From assembly GCF_001423265.1 (NCBI RefSeq), contig NZ_LMND01000001.1, positions 126,128-190,127 of the forward strand: DNA of 64,000 bases, in the 5' to 3' direction. The stretch's first letter is position 1, and each line of letters begins with the position of its first letter. The notes beneath the pieces are model-generated. The model did not search any database. It saw only the letters and a program-made list of their open reading frames with translations, and was not told the origin of the DNA. Both the position numbers and the translations under genes were made by a program. The stretch is from Methylobacterium sp. Leaf108 (lineage in GTDB: Bacteria > Pseudomonadota > Alphaproteobacteria > Rhizobiales > Beijerinckiaceae). Of the stretch, positions 57,195-64,000 are shown in pieces.

Positions 57195-58763
57195 TCACCG
57201 GGCGTAGGCGAAATGCTCGCGCCGTCGCTCGATCGAGGAGGGAATCCGCAACGACTCCCGGTACTTCGCCACGGTGCGCCGGGCGATGTCGATGCCCTCG
57301 TCGCGCAGCTTCTGGACCAGGGCGTCGTCGGAGAGCACGTCGCCGGGGGCCTCGCCGTCCACGAGCTGCTTGATGCGGTGGCGCACGGCTTCCGACGAAT
57401 GGGCCGCGGTGCCCGCCGCCCCCGGGATCGCGGCGGTAAAGAAGTACTTCATCTCGAGGGTGCCGCGGCTGGTCCCGATCGACTTGTTCGAGGTCACCCG
57501 CGACACGGTCGATTCGTGCATGCCGATCGCCTCGGCGACCGTCTTGAGGTTGAGCGGGCGCAGGTGCGCCACCCCGTGCAGGAAGAACGCGTCCTGCTGG
57601 CGCACGATCTCGGAGGCGACCTTGAGGATGGTGCGGGCGCGCTGCTCGAGACTGCGGGTGAGCCAGTTGGCGGTCTGCAGGCATTCGGACAGGAACGCCT
57701 TGTCCCCGTCCGCCTTCGCGCCGCGCGAGACCCGGGCGTAGTAGCTCTGGTTGACCAACACCCGGGGCAGCGCCTCGGCGTTCAGCTCCACCAGCCACGA
57801 CCCGTCCGGGGCGGCCCGCACGAACACGTCGGGGATCAACACCTCCACCGCCCGCGAGCCGAAGGCGCGGCCGGGCTTGGGATCGAGGCGGCGCAACTCG
57901 GCCAGCATCTCGACGAGGTCCTCGTCGTCGACACCGCACAGGCGCCGCAGGCTCGCGAAGTCGCGCTTGGCCACGAGGTCGAGGCGCGAGACAAGGGCCT
58001 GCATCGCCGGGTCGAACCGATCCTTGTCGCGCAGCTGGATGCTCAGGCACTCGGCGAGATCGCGGGCGGCGATGCCCGGCGGGTCGAAGGTCTGGATCAG
58101 CTTGAGGACGCGGGCGACCGTGTCGAGGCCGGTGCCGAGCCGCTCGGCGACCTCGTCGATCTCTTCGCGCAGGTAGCCCGCGTCGTCCACCGCGTCGATC
58201 AGGAAGCCGGCGACGAGGCGGTCCACCGGATCCTTCGTGGCGAGGTCGAGCTGCGCCACGAGGTGGTCGCGCAGGGACATCTCGGAGGTCAGCGTCGCCT
58301 CAAAGTCGGGGGCGTCGCCGTCGAAGCTGCCGCCGGTGTTGCCATAGGGCGCCGGGGTCAGGGAGAGCATGTCGCCCCCGGCGGGGGCTTCGCGCCCGAG
58401 GCTCGGGGCGTCGTCGGAGAACACGTTGTCGAGGCGGGTGTCGAGGTCGCTCTCGATCTGGGCCTGGCTGGCACCGAGCTCGGTGGCGATCCACGGCTCG
58501 GTCTCGCCGCCCTCGAACCCGTCGCCGCCGAACCCCTCCGCCGGCTCCGCACCGGGGGCCTCGGGCACCGCATCGGCGCCGCGCCGCTCCGGGTCGGCTT
58601 CGCCCTCGACACGCTCCAGCAGCGGGTTGCGTTCCAGCTCGGCGTCGACGTAGGCGGCCAGATCGAGCTGCGAGAGTTGAAGGAGCTTGATCGCCTGGAG
58701 AAGCTGTGGCGTCATCACCAGGGCCTGGCCCTGGCGCATTTCCAGCCGTTGCAGCAGACTCAT
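57195..58763 (-). CDS. rpoN: RNA polymerase sigma-54 factor
   Basis: Sigma-54 directs transcription of nitrogen and other genes from -24/-12 promoters with enhancer-binding proteins. The 522-residue protein has region I (RLEMRQGQALVMTPQLLQAIKLLQLSQLDL) and an acidic region II. The core-binding domain, helix-turn-helix (LKTVAEAIGMHESTVSRVTSNK) and RpoN box ARRTVAKYRESL near the C terminus follow. It is normal size for alphaproteobacteria. It is separated from lptB by an inserted acetyltransferase and from hpf by the MoxR/VWA operon. Confidence 0.97.
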   Translation of the reverse strand: MSLLQRLEMRQGQALVMTPQLLQAIKLLQLSQLDLAAYVDAELERNPLLERVEGEADPERRGADAVPEAPGAEPAEGFGGDGFEGGETEPWIATELGASQAQIESDLDTRLDNVFSDDAPSLGREAPAGGDMLSLTPAPYGNTGGSFDGDAPDFEATLTSEMSLRDHLVAQLDLATKDPVDRLVAGFLIDAVDDAGYLREEIDEVAERLGTGLDTVARVLKLIQTFDPPGIAARDLAECLSIQLRDKDRFDPAMQALVSRLDLVAKRDFASLRRLCGVDDEDLVEMLAELRRLDPKPGRAFGSRAVEVLIPDVFVRAAPDGSWLVELNAEALPRVLVNQSYYARVSRGAKADGDKAFLSECLQTANWLTRSLEQRARTILKVASEIVRQQDAFFLHGVAHLRPLNLKTVAEAIGMHESTVSRVTSNKSIGTSRGTLEMKYFFTAAIPGAAGTAAHSSEAVRHRIKQLVDGEAPGDVLSDDALVQKLRDEGIDIARRTVAKYRESLRIPSSIERRREHFAYAR

Positions 58764-59385
58764 CGCTTGGCCCCGAACCCCGTGAAGACCACGATCCGAC
58801 AGGCCGCGTTAACCGCGTCCGGCTGCCGGCATCATTCTTGCTTCCTTTAGTCCGTGACAGGTCTAGCGCCATCGCGGCGGCAGGTCAAAGCACCTGTACG
58901 GGCATGGTGCCGAGCGATGGTCGCAAACGGTTTATGACTGTGGATGCGACGCCAGTCCTCGCATCGACGCGCCTTGCATAGGCGGTGCCTCAGATAGAAT
59001 CGCTCCGGTCGTCACACCGATAGTCCACGCGAGGATCGCGCAAGAGGGCTCAGTAAGCGGCGACCAAAGCCGCCCCCAGCGCCCACCTTAAGCCTGTCGT
59101 ACGGTGAATAGGTCTTTTTCCGTTTAGATCGCATAAACAAATCTGGTAAATTTAAGATTGTGTAGATTTGATATTCATCGTTTTATATTACTCAACGCCA
59201 TCTCGATTGGCTGATTACACGCCACTTGAGCGTCATCGCAATCGAATCTGGCCGCATTCGTCGCGGCCCTGCGTCCTACGGATTAAAGAGCGTGGCGGAT
59301 GCCGTCCGTCCGTCCATGGTCGATCGTGGACATTCGTACGATGAAAGGGCATTCATCAACGCATATTTCCGTCGGGAGTTAATCG
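58764..59385. other. AT-rich intergenic island
   Basis: These 622 bases lie between rpoN and the acetyltransferase. By hand count 59101-59220 has 41 G/C in 120 (34%), in a window near 70% GC. It contains A/T-rich boxes (TTTTATATTA and GATATTCATC) that could serve as promoter elements for the acetyltransferase. A 148-codon frame at 59226-59672 overlaps that gene and lacks good codon bias. I see no terminal repeats or recombinase remnant. Confidence 0.6.
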
Positions 59386-60375
59386 TTGAAAGCCCGTTTA
59401 AACCTAGCCATCAAGTCGATGCGTCAGCGCCTGCTCAGGGAAGATGTAGGGACCGTCCACGCGCAGCAAACAGGCATCGTACCATCCAATCGAGAAGACG
59501 CGGTACCCGCTCGAATTCGGAACGAAATGCCTCCCGCCCAATCCGAAGGCATCGGTCTTGTCCAGGCGGAAATCGCCGACCCGGCGAAATCAGCCGGTAT
59601 CGTCGCCGCTCAATCGACGCCCCCCACACTCGTACATGGGCGCTATCTACTGACTGCAGATCTAAAGAATAGGCTTCGCGAACGCGGCGTCGAAACCTCT
59701 CATGGGCCCGGCGGCATGTGGATTCCGCAGGAAGCGGGCTTCGAGGGACCGTGCAGTCTCAAGTGGATGGATTTGTACGGCTTTCTGAAGATGGGGGCGT
59801 TCAGCTACGCCGTCAGCGGACACTACAACAACGTGGAGATCGGACGTTACACCTCGATCGGGGACGACGTTCAGATGGGCCGCGGCGATCATTCGATCAG
59901 TTGGATCAGCACAAGCCCGCACTTCTACCTGAATGAAAAGCTTTTCGATGTCGGCCATGACTTCGCCGGTGCGGCCGAGTACGACACCTTCCGGCCCGAC
60001 ACTACCGGCGCTCAAGGCTTCGTCATGGGGAGCCGGATCACCGTGGGACACGATGTCTGGATCGGGCACCGGGCCTATATCCGGCAGGGCATCACCATCG
60101 GTACGGGTGCCATCATCGGAGCCTATGCGGTGGTGACCCGGGACGTTCCGCCCTATGCCGTCATGGTCGGAAACCCCGCCCGCGCCGTCCGCTTTCGGTT
60201 TCCCGAGCCTCTTGTCGCGCGACTGCTGGCGAGCCGCTGGTGGACCCTGGCGCCCTGGCAGCTGACGGGTATCGACCTGTCTCGACCAGAGGTGTCGATC
60301 GATGCCCTGGAGCGCCGGGTCGCGGAGAGTGAGCCCTTCGCGCCGAGCGTGTTCCGGGTTACCGATCTGCTGTAA
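59386..60375 (+). CDS. CatB-type hexapeptide acetyltransferase
   Basis: This left-handed beta-helix transferase, about 329 residues, has a C-terminal hexapeptide core. VEIGRYTSIGDDVQMGRGDHSISWISTSPHFYLNE is followed by VGHDVWIGHRAYIRQGITIGTGAIIGAYAVVTRDVPPYAVMVGNPARAVRFRF. His in HDVW or HFY may be catalytic, as in xenobiotic and sugar acetyltransferases. The N-terminal 85 residues look non-conserved. The acceptor is unknown: a cell-surface sugar or a drug-like substrate. The gene is opposite to its neighbours and preceded by a low-GC island, suggesting transfer. Confidence 0.85.
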   Translation: MKARLNLAIKSMRQRLLREDVGTVHAQQTGIVPSNREDAVPARIRNEMPPAQSEGIGLVQAEIADPAKSAGIVAAQSTPPTLVHGRYLLTADLKNRLRERGVETSHGPGGMWIPQEAGFEGPCSLKWMDLYGFLKMGAFSYAVSGHYNNVEIGRYTSIGDDVQMGRGDHSISWISTSPHFYLNEKLFDVGHDFAGAAEYDTFRPDTTGAQGFVMGSRITVGHDVWIGHRAYIRQGITIGTGAIIGAYAVVTRDVPPYAVMVGNPARAVRFRFPEPLVARLLASRWWTLAPWQLTGIDLSRPEVSIDALERRVAESEPFAPSVFRVTDLL

Positions 60376-60524
60376 AGCAGCCGATCCCAGCGCCTGAAGA
60401 TCGCATCGTGCGACCGTGGCCATCCGAAAGTTCGACGGCGGGAGATCGGGGTGTCGGTCCGATCAGACCCCGCGGCTCGCAGAGAAGCCCGGCGGGTGGT
60501 GGATTTTCGCCGGCCTGACCCCGA

Positions 60525-61370
60525 TCAGAGCCGGAAATCCTCGCCGAGGTACAACCGCCGCGCATCCTCGTTGGCGACGATCTCCTCGGGCGTTCCTTCG
60601 GTGAGGATGCGGCCGGAGTGGGCGATGTAGGCCCGGTCGATCAGGCCGAGGGTCTCGCGCACGTTGTGGTCGGTGATCAGGACGCCGATGCCGCGCTGCT
60701 TGAGATGCTTGACGAGGTCCTGGATGTCGCCGACCGCGATGGGGTCGATGCCGGCGAAGGGTTCGTCGAGGAGCATGAACGTCGGGGAGGAGGCCAGGGC
60801 GCGGGCGATCTCGCAGCGCCGCCGCTCGCCGCCGGAGAGGGCGATGGAGGGCGACTTGCGCAGGCGCGCGATGTCGAACTCCTCGAGGAGCGAATCGAGC
60901 TTGCGGTCGCGTTCCTTGCGGTCGGGCTCCACCATCTCGAGGACCGCGCGGATGTTGTCCTCGACGGAGAGGCCGCGGAAGATCGAGGCCTCCTGCGGCA
61001 GGTAGCCGATGCCGAGGCGCGCGCGCTGATACATCGGCAGATGGGTGATCGGCAGGCCGTCGAGGCTGATCGAGCCGCGATCGGCCGAGACGAGCCCGGT
61101 GATCATGTAGAAGATCGTGGTCTTGCCGGCCCCGTTGGGGCCGAGCAGGCCCACGGCCTCGCCGTTGCGCACGGTGAGGCCGGCCTCGTGGACGACGGTG
61201 CGCGCGCCGTAGCTCTTGCGCAGGCCGCGCACCGAGAGGATGCCGGGGCCGCCGCCGTCCTCGGAGGGGCCGTCGGCCACGACCGCCTCGGCCCCGTGGT
61301 CGGAGGGCTTGCGGCGACCCAGCAGGCGGCCGAACAGGGAGGGACCGCGGGCGGCCGCGACCCGGCCCAT
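60525..61370 (-). CDS. lptB: LPS export ABC transporter ATP-binding protein
   Basis: LptB powers LptB2FG, which extracts LPS from the inner membrane. It has Walker A GPNGAGKTT, Q-loop LPQEASIF, signature LSGGERRRCEIARAL, Walker B FMLLDEPFAGIDP and the switch His in ITDHNVRETL. Walker A is preceded by about 60 extra residues. The start is uncertain: ATG 61370, or TTG 61421 overlapping the lptA stop. lptB and lptA are nearly contiguous. Confidence 0.95.
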   Translation of the reverse strand: MGRVAAARGPSLFGRLLGRRKPSDHGAEAVVADGPSEDGGGPGILSVRGLRKSYGARTVVHEAGLTVRNGEAVGLLGPNGAGKTTIFYMITGLVSADRGSISLDGLPITHLPMYQRARLGIGYLPQEASIFRGLSVEDNIRAVLEMVEPDRKERDRKLDSLLEEFDIARLRKSPSIALSGGERRRCEIARALASSPTFMLLDEPFAGIDPIAVGDIQDLVKHLKQRGIGVLITDHNVRETLGLIDRAYIAHSGRILTEGTPEEIVANEDARRLYLGEDFRL

Positions 61371-61417
61371 GAGGCGGGAGGGCACCGCCTCGACGGAGGA
61401 CGACGGCAGGGCCGCGC

Positions 61418-62125
61418 TCAATTCGCCTGGGCCCGGGGCTTGCCGGCCGCGGCCGGCGTCGCGCAGCCCTTGGCGCCCTTGGGGCCGTCTTCCCGCTGCG
61501 GCACGAACAGCGCCGAGACGCGACCGCCCGCCACCGGGTCCATGTTCGCGCGGCCGGTGGACATGTCGTAGACGAGGCGGGAGCCGCGGGTGACGTTCTG
61601 GCACTGGCTCAGCACGACGTTGCCGGTGAGCACGATGCGCTTGGCCTCCTGGTCGAACACCGCGCTGTCGCCGGTGGCGACCTGGTCCTTCTGCACCACC
61701 GTCACCGGCCCGGCGCATTCGACCCGCTGGATGCCGTTCTCGCCCATGGCGCCAACGGGTTTCGGGGCCTCGCCTTCGGGCGATTCGGCCTTCTCGCCCT
61801 TCTCCTTGCCGCGCTTGTAGCGCACGGTCATGGTCGAGCAGCGGATGGTGCTGTCACCCTGCACCGCCACCACGTTGCCGGCGAACACCGCCTTGTTCTC
61901 GCGGTCGAACACGTCGAGGCGGTCGGCGTCGATCTTGATCGGCTCCTTGCCGCCGCCGAGCGCACCGACGGCACCGCCGCGATCCTTGTCCTTCTTGGGC
62001 TGCGCCGCCGTCGCGGACGCGGCGGGAGCGGCCGCCTGCGCCAGGACCGCGCCGACCGAGAGGAATACGAGCACGGCCCCGAGGGGGAGCGCGGCCGCGA
62101 TCGCGCGTCCCGTCGCCCGCGTCAT
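61418..62125 (-). CDS. lptA: LPS transport periplasmic protein LptA
   Basis: The periplasmic bridge protein of LPS export has a signal peptide (MTRATGRAIAAALPLGAVL, cleavage near AQA). The OstA-like beta-jellyroll repeats follow: PIKIDADRLDVFDRENKAVFAGNVVAVQGDSTIRCSTMTVRY and GDSAVFDQEAKRIVLTGNVVLSQ. The 235-residue protein has a Lys/Glu-rich loop that is unusually long. The start overlaps the lptC stop by 4 nt. Confidence 0.93.
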   Translation of the reverse strand: MTRATGRAIAAALPLGAVLVFLSVGAVLAQAAAPAASATAAQPKKDKDRGGAVGALGGGKEPIKIDADRLDVFDRENKAVFAGNVVAVQGDSTIRCSTMTVRYKRGKEKGEKAESPEGEAPKPVGAMGENGIQRVECAGPVTVVQKDQVATGDSAVFDQEAKRIVLTGNVVLSQCQNVTRGSRLVYDMSTGRANMDPVAGGRVSALFVPQREDGPKGAKGCATPAAAGKPRAQAN

Positions 62126-62868
62126 GGCCGCTCTCCGTCGGCCGCCGCGACGGCTTCCGTCGTGCGGATGCGAAGGCCGGCGGCATCGGCCTTGCGCGGC
62201 GCTTCGGCGGCATGAAACTCGGTACGGACGTTGCCGACGAACGAGATCACCCGGCCGTTGTCGACCACGTCGAGGCTGTCGGCCACCACCGACCCGCTCG
62301 GGACCGTCACCGTCACGGTCTCGTGCGAGGCGATGCTGCCGGTCTTGAAGTCGACCGCCGCGGACTTCAGCCGGACCTCTTCGCCCTTGTCCGTCCACAG
62401 GCGGATGTCCCGGTCGAGGGTGAGGGATTCCTTGGCGGTGTCGAACAGGCCGGTGGCGGCCTCGATATGGGCGAGTCCGCCCTTGTCGTCGGTGTCGAGG
62501 CGGCCCTTCATGGCCTGCAGCTCGATGAGGGTCGGCTTGCGCACGTCCTGCAGGGCGGCGTCGGCGGTGACCTCGTAGCCGCGCGTGCCTTTGCGATAGC
62601 CGGACAGCCGCGGGCTCTCCATCTTGACCTTCGTGCCCGAGAGGCTGACCGGGCCGATGGTCACCCCAGGCGCGATATGGCCGAAGGGATTGAACAGGGT
62701 GACGGCGGCGAGCGAGCCCAGCGACAGGATCGCCGCGGCCGGGATCAGCACGCGCAGGCGGCGCACGCGGGCGCTGTGGTTGCGCGCACGGGCATGGGCG
62801 CGGGTACGCGAGGCGTTGCCGCCAGCCCCCGTCAGCCCCGTCGTCCCGATGGCCTCGAGCCCCTGCAT
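62122..62868 (-). CDS. lptC: LPS export protein LptC
   Basis: A 248-residue inner-membrane protein has one anchor (about 38-60, VLIPAAAILSLGSLAAVTLF) and an OstA-like periplasmic fold. The pattern is LSGYRKGTRGYEVTADAALQD and NGRVISFVGNVRTEF. It passes LPS from LptB2FG to LptA. It overlaps lptA by 4 nt. A His/Arg-rich N terminus precedes the membrane segment. rnd lies upstream. Confidence 0.9.
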   Translation of the reverse strand: MQGLEAIGTTGLTGAGGNASRTRAHARARNHSARVRRLRVLIPAAAILSLGSLAAVTLFNPFGHIAPGVTIGPVSLSGTKVKMESPRLSGYRKGTRGYEVTADAALQDVRKPTLIELQAMKGRLDTDDKGGLAHIEAATGLFDTAKESLTLDRDIRLWTDKGEEVRLKSAAVDFKTGSIASHETVTVTVPSGSVVADSLDVVDNGRVISFVGNVRTEFHAAEAPRKADAAGLRIRTTEAVAAADGERP

Positions 62869-63066
62869 GGATGTCCTGAGAAAACCGGCGCGGATGCCCC
62901 CCGCGATACCGGGCGGGTCCCGGCCGGCCGCGGATGCGCGCGGCCCATGGCGAAGTTATGACCTCCTCGTTGAGGAATGATCAATGGCCGGCGCCGGCAG
63001 GAGCGCGAGGGCCGCACTCGATGTGCGGCGGCGCACCCGATCAAAGGTCCGACTACGCAGGTCCCG

Positions 63067-63693
63067 TCATGTATGCGCGAAGATGTCGGTCTCCGGCCAG
63101 CCGGCGAGGTCGAGGCGCGCGCGGGTCGGCAGGAAGGCGAAGCAGTGGCGCGCCAGCTCGGTCCGTCCCTCGCGGGCCAGCATGGCGTCGAGCCGCGCGC
63201 GGGCGGCGTGGAGGTAGAGCACGTCGGAGGCCGCGTAATCGACCTGCGCCTGGCTCAGGGTCTCCGCGCCCCAATCGGAGGATTGCTGCTGCTTGGAGAG
63301 ATCGACGCCGACGAGTTCGCGGACGACGTCCTTGAGACCGTGACGGTCGGTGTAGGTGCGGGCGAGCTTCGAGGCGATCTTGGTGCAATAGACGGGGGCG
63401 GGCATCACGCCGAGCGCCTGGAACAGGACCGCGAGATCGAACCGCCCGAAGTGGAAGATCTTCAGGACGTCGGGGTCGGCGAGCACGCCCGCGAGCACGA
63501 CCGGGGTCGGACCGCCCGGCACGATCTGGACTACGTCGGCCTCGCCGTCGCCGCGGGAGACCTGCACGACGCAGAGTCGGTCCCGCTGCGGGTTGAGGCC
63601 CAGGGTCTCGGTATCGATGGCGATGGAGGGGCCCGGCCGATAGCCGGAGGGCAGGTCGCCGCGGTGGAGGCGGGTGATCGGCGGGGGCGGCAT
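63067..63693 (-). CDS. rnd: RNase D-like 3'-5' exonuclease
   Basis: A DEDD-type 3'-5' exonuclease of 208 residues has IAIDTETLGLNP (exo I), HFGRFDLAVL (exo II) and YAASDVLYLHAAR (exo III, with DYAASD). It lacks the C-terminal HRDC domains of E. coli RNase D, like the short Rhizobiales form that stands upstream of lptC. It probably acts on tRNA ends. Confidence 0.9.
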   Translation of the reverse strand: MPPPPITRLHRGDLPSGYRPGPSIAIDTETLGLNPQRDRLCVVQVSRGDGEADVVQIVPGGPTPVVLAGVLADPDVLKIFHFGRFDLAVLFQALGVMPAPVYCTKIASKLARTYTDRHGLKDVVRELVGVDLSKQQQSSDWGAETLSQAQVDYAASDVLYLHAARARLDAMLAREGRTELARHCFAFLPTRARLDLAGWPETDIFAHT

Positions 63694-63795
63694 CGGGAGG
63701 GGTCTGACCTCGGTTCCGGCCGGCGGCTGCAGCCATGGGCGCGCCTAACATCCCACCGGGGGGCGGACAAGACCGGCTCGTCCGCCCGAACCGCG

Positions 63796-64000
63796 TCACT
63801 TCTGCTTGGCGATGACCTTGTCCTTGATGCCGGCATAGACGCTCTCGGAAAGGATCTTCTTGGAGACCAGCTCGTCCTTGCCCTTGTAGGGGCGGCCCTT
63901 GACGATCGCCTCGGAACGGGCGGCGCCGATGCCGGGCAGCGCGTCGAGTTCGGCGGCGGTGGCGCTGTTGAGGTCGATCAGGGCGTGCTTGCCCGCATCG
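63796..64000 (-). CDS. Helix-hairpin-helix protein (partial)
   Basis: The C-terminal 67 residues are visible, entering from the right edge. They read GKHALIDLNSATAAELDALP followed by GIGAARSEAIVKGRPYKGKDEL, a ComEA-type helix-hairpin-helix DNA-binding motif, and end KDKVIAKQK at the TGA 63796-63798. The N terminus, and so any export signal, lies outside. Confidence 0.8.
   Translation of the reverse strand, partial: DAGKHALIDLNSATAAELDALPGIGAARSEAIVKGRPYKGKDELVSKKILSESVYAGIKDKVIAKQK

Noticed and set aside
59226..59672. 148-codon frame before the acetyltransferase
   Set aside because: It overlaps the acetyltransferase in a different frame, and its second half is Arg-rich antisense-like residue composition. 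No ribosome site or domain was seen.

Overview
The window is about 64 kb of very GC-rich chromosomal DNA with strongly GC-biased third codon positions. Gene order and families fit an alphaproteobacterium of the order Hyphomicrobiales (Rhizobiales), most likely Methylobacterium or Methylorubrum. Pointers are the rpsB-tsf-pyrH-frr-uppS-cdsA-dxr-rseP-bamA-lpxD-fabZ-lpxA-lpxI-lpxB string, the pdxJ-acpS-lepB-rnc-era string, ribosomal protein S2 with a long C-terminal extension, a BA14K-family protein and the rnd-lptC-lptA-lptB-rpoN-hpf-ptsN set. The genus is inferred from general knowledge, not from a search. I saw no rRNA, tRNA, CRISPR array, insertion sequence or prophage.

Region 1 (1-17 kb) is mixed metabolism and regulation. 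It has a PAS sensor kinase with an altered phospho-acceptor site, ahcY with a palindromic operator-like site, and a divergent hmp/nsrR pair with two NsrR-like boxes. It continues with an acyl-CoA synthetase/nitroreductase pair, a membrane diguanylate cyclase, several small proteins, an AsmA-family protein, and a polyamine-type ABC transporter (two permeases and an ATPase) behind a Crp/Fnr regulator with no binding protein nearby.

Region 2 (17-25 kb) holds mostly single genes: a glycine-rich secreted BA14K-type protein, an ABC-F ATPase, a membrane-anchored alpha/beta hydrolase, a GlcG-like protein, an orphan peptide-binding protein, a small exported protein and a PH-like protein.

Region 3 (24-47 kb) is housekeeping. 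It covers pyridoxine, acyl carrier protein, signal peptidase, RNase III/Era, rRNA modification, translation factors, UMP kinase, undecaprenyl and CDP-diacylglycerol synthesis, the MEP pathway, site-2 protease, BamA and the lipid A pathway, mostly with short gaps or 1-4 base overlaps. A divergent BLUF-domain gene sits between pyrH and frr.

Region 4 (47-64 kb) is the minus-strand rnd-lptCAB-rpoN-hpf-ptsN locus, interrupted twice by plus-strand DNA. Between hpf and rpoN lies a tight five-gene operon (SWIM zinc finger, DUF5691-like, MoxR AAA+ ATPase, DUF5682-like, VWA protein), related to the poorly understood E. coli yehL/M/P/Q group. Between rpoN and lptB lies a hexapeptide acetyltransferase preceded by a 34% GC island. 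These insertions are the most interesting parts of the window.
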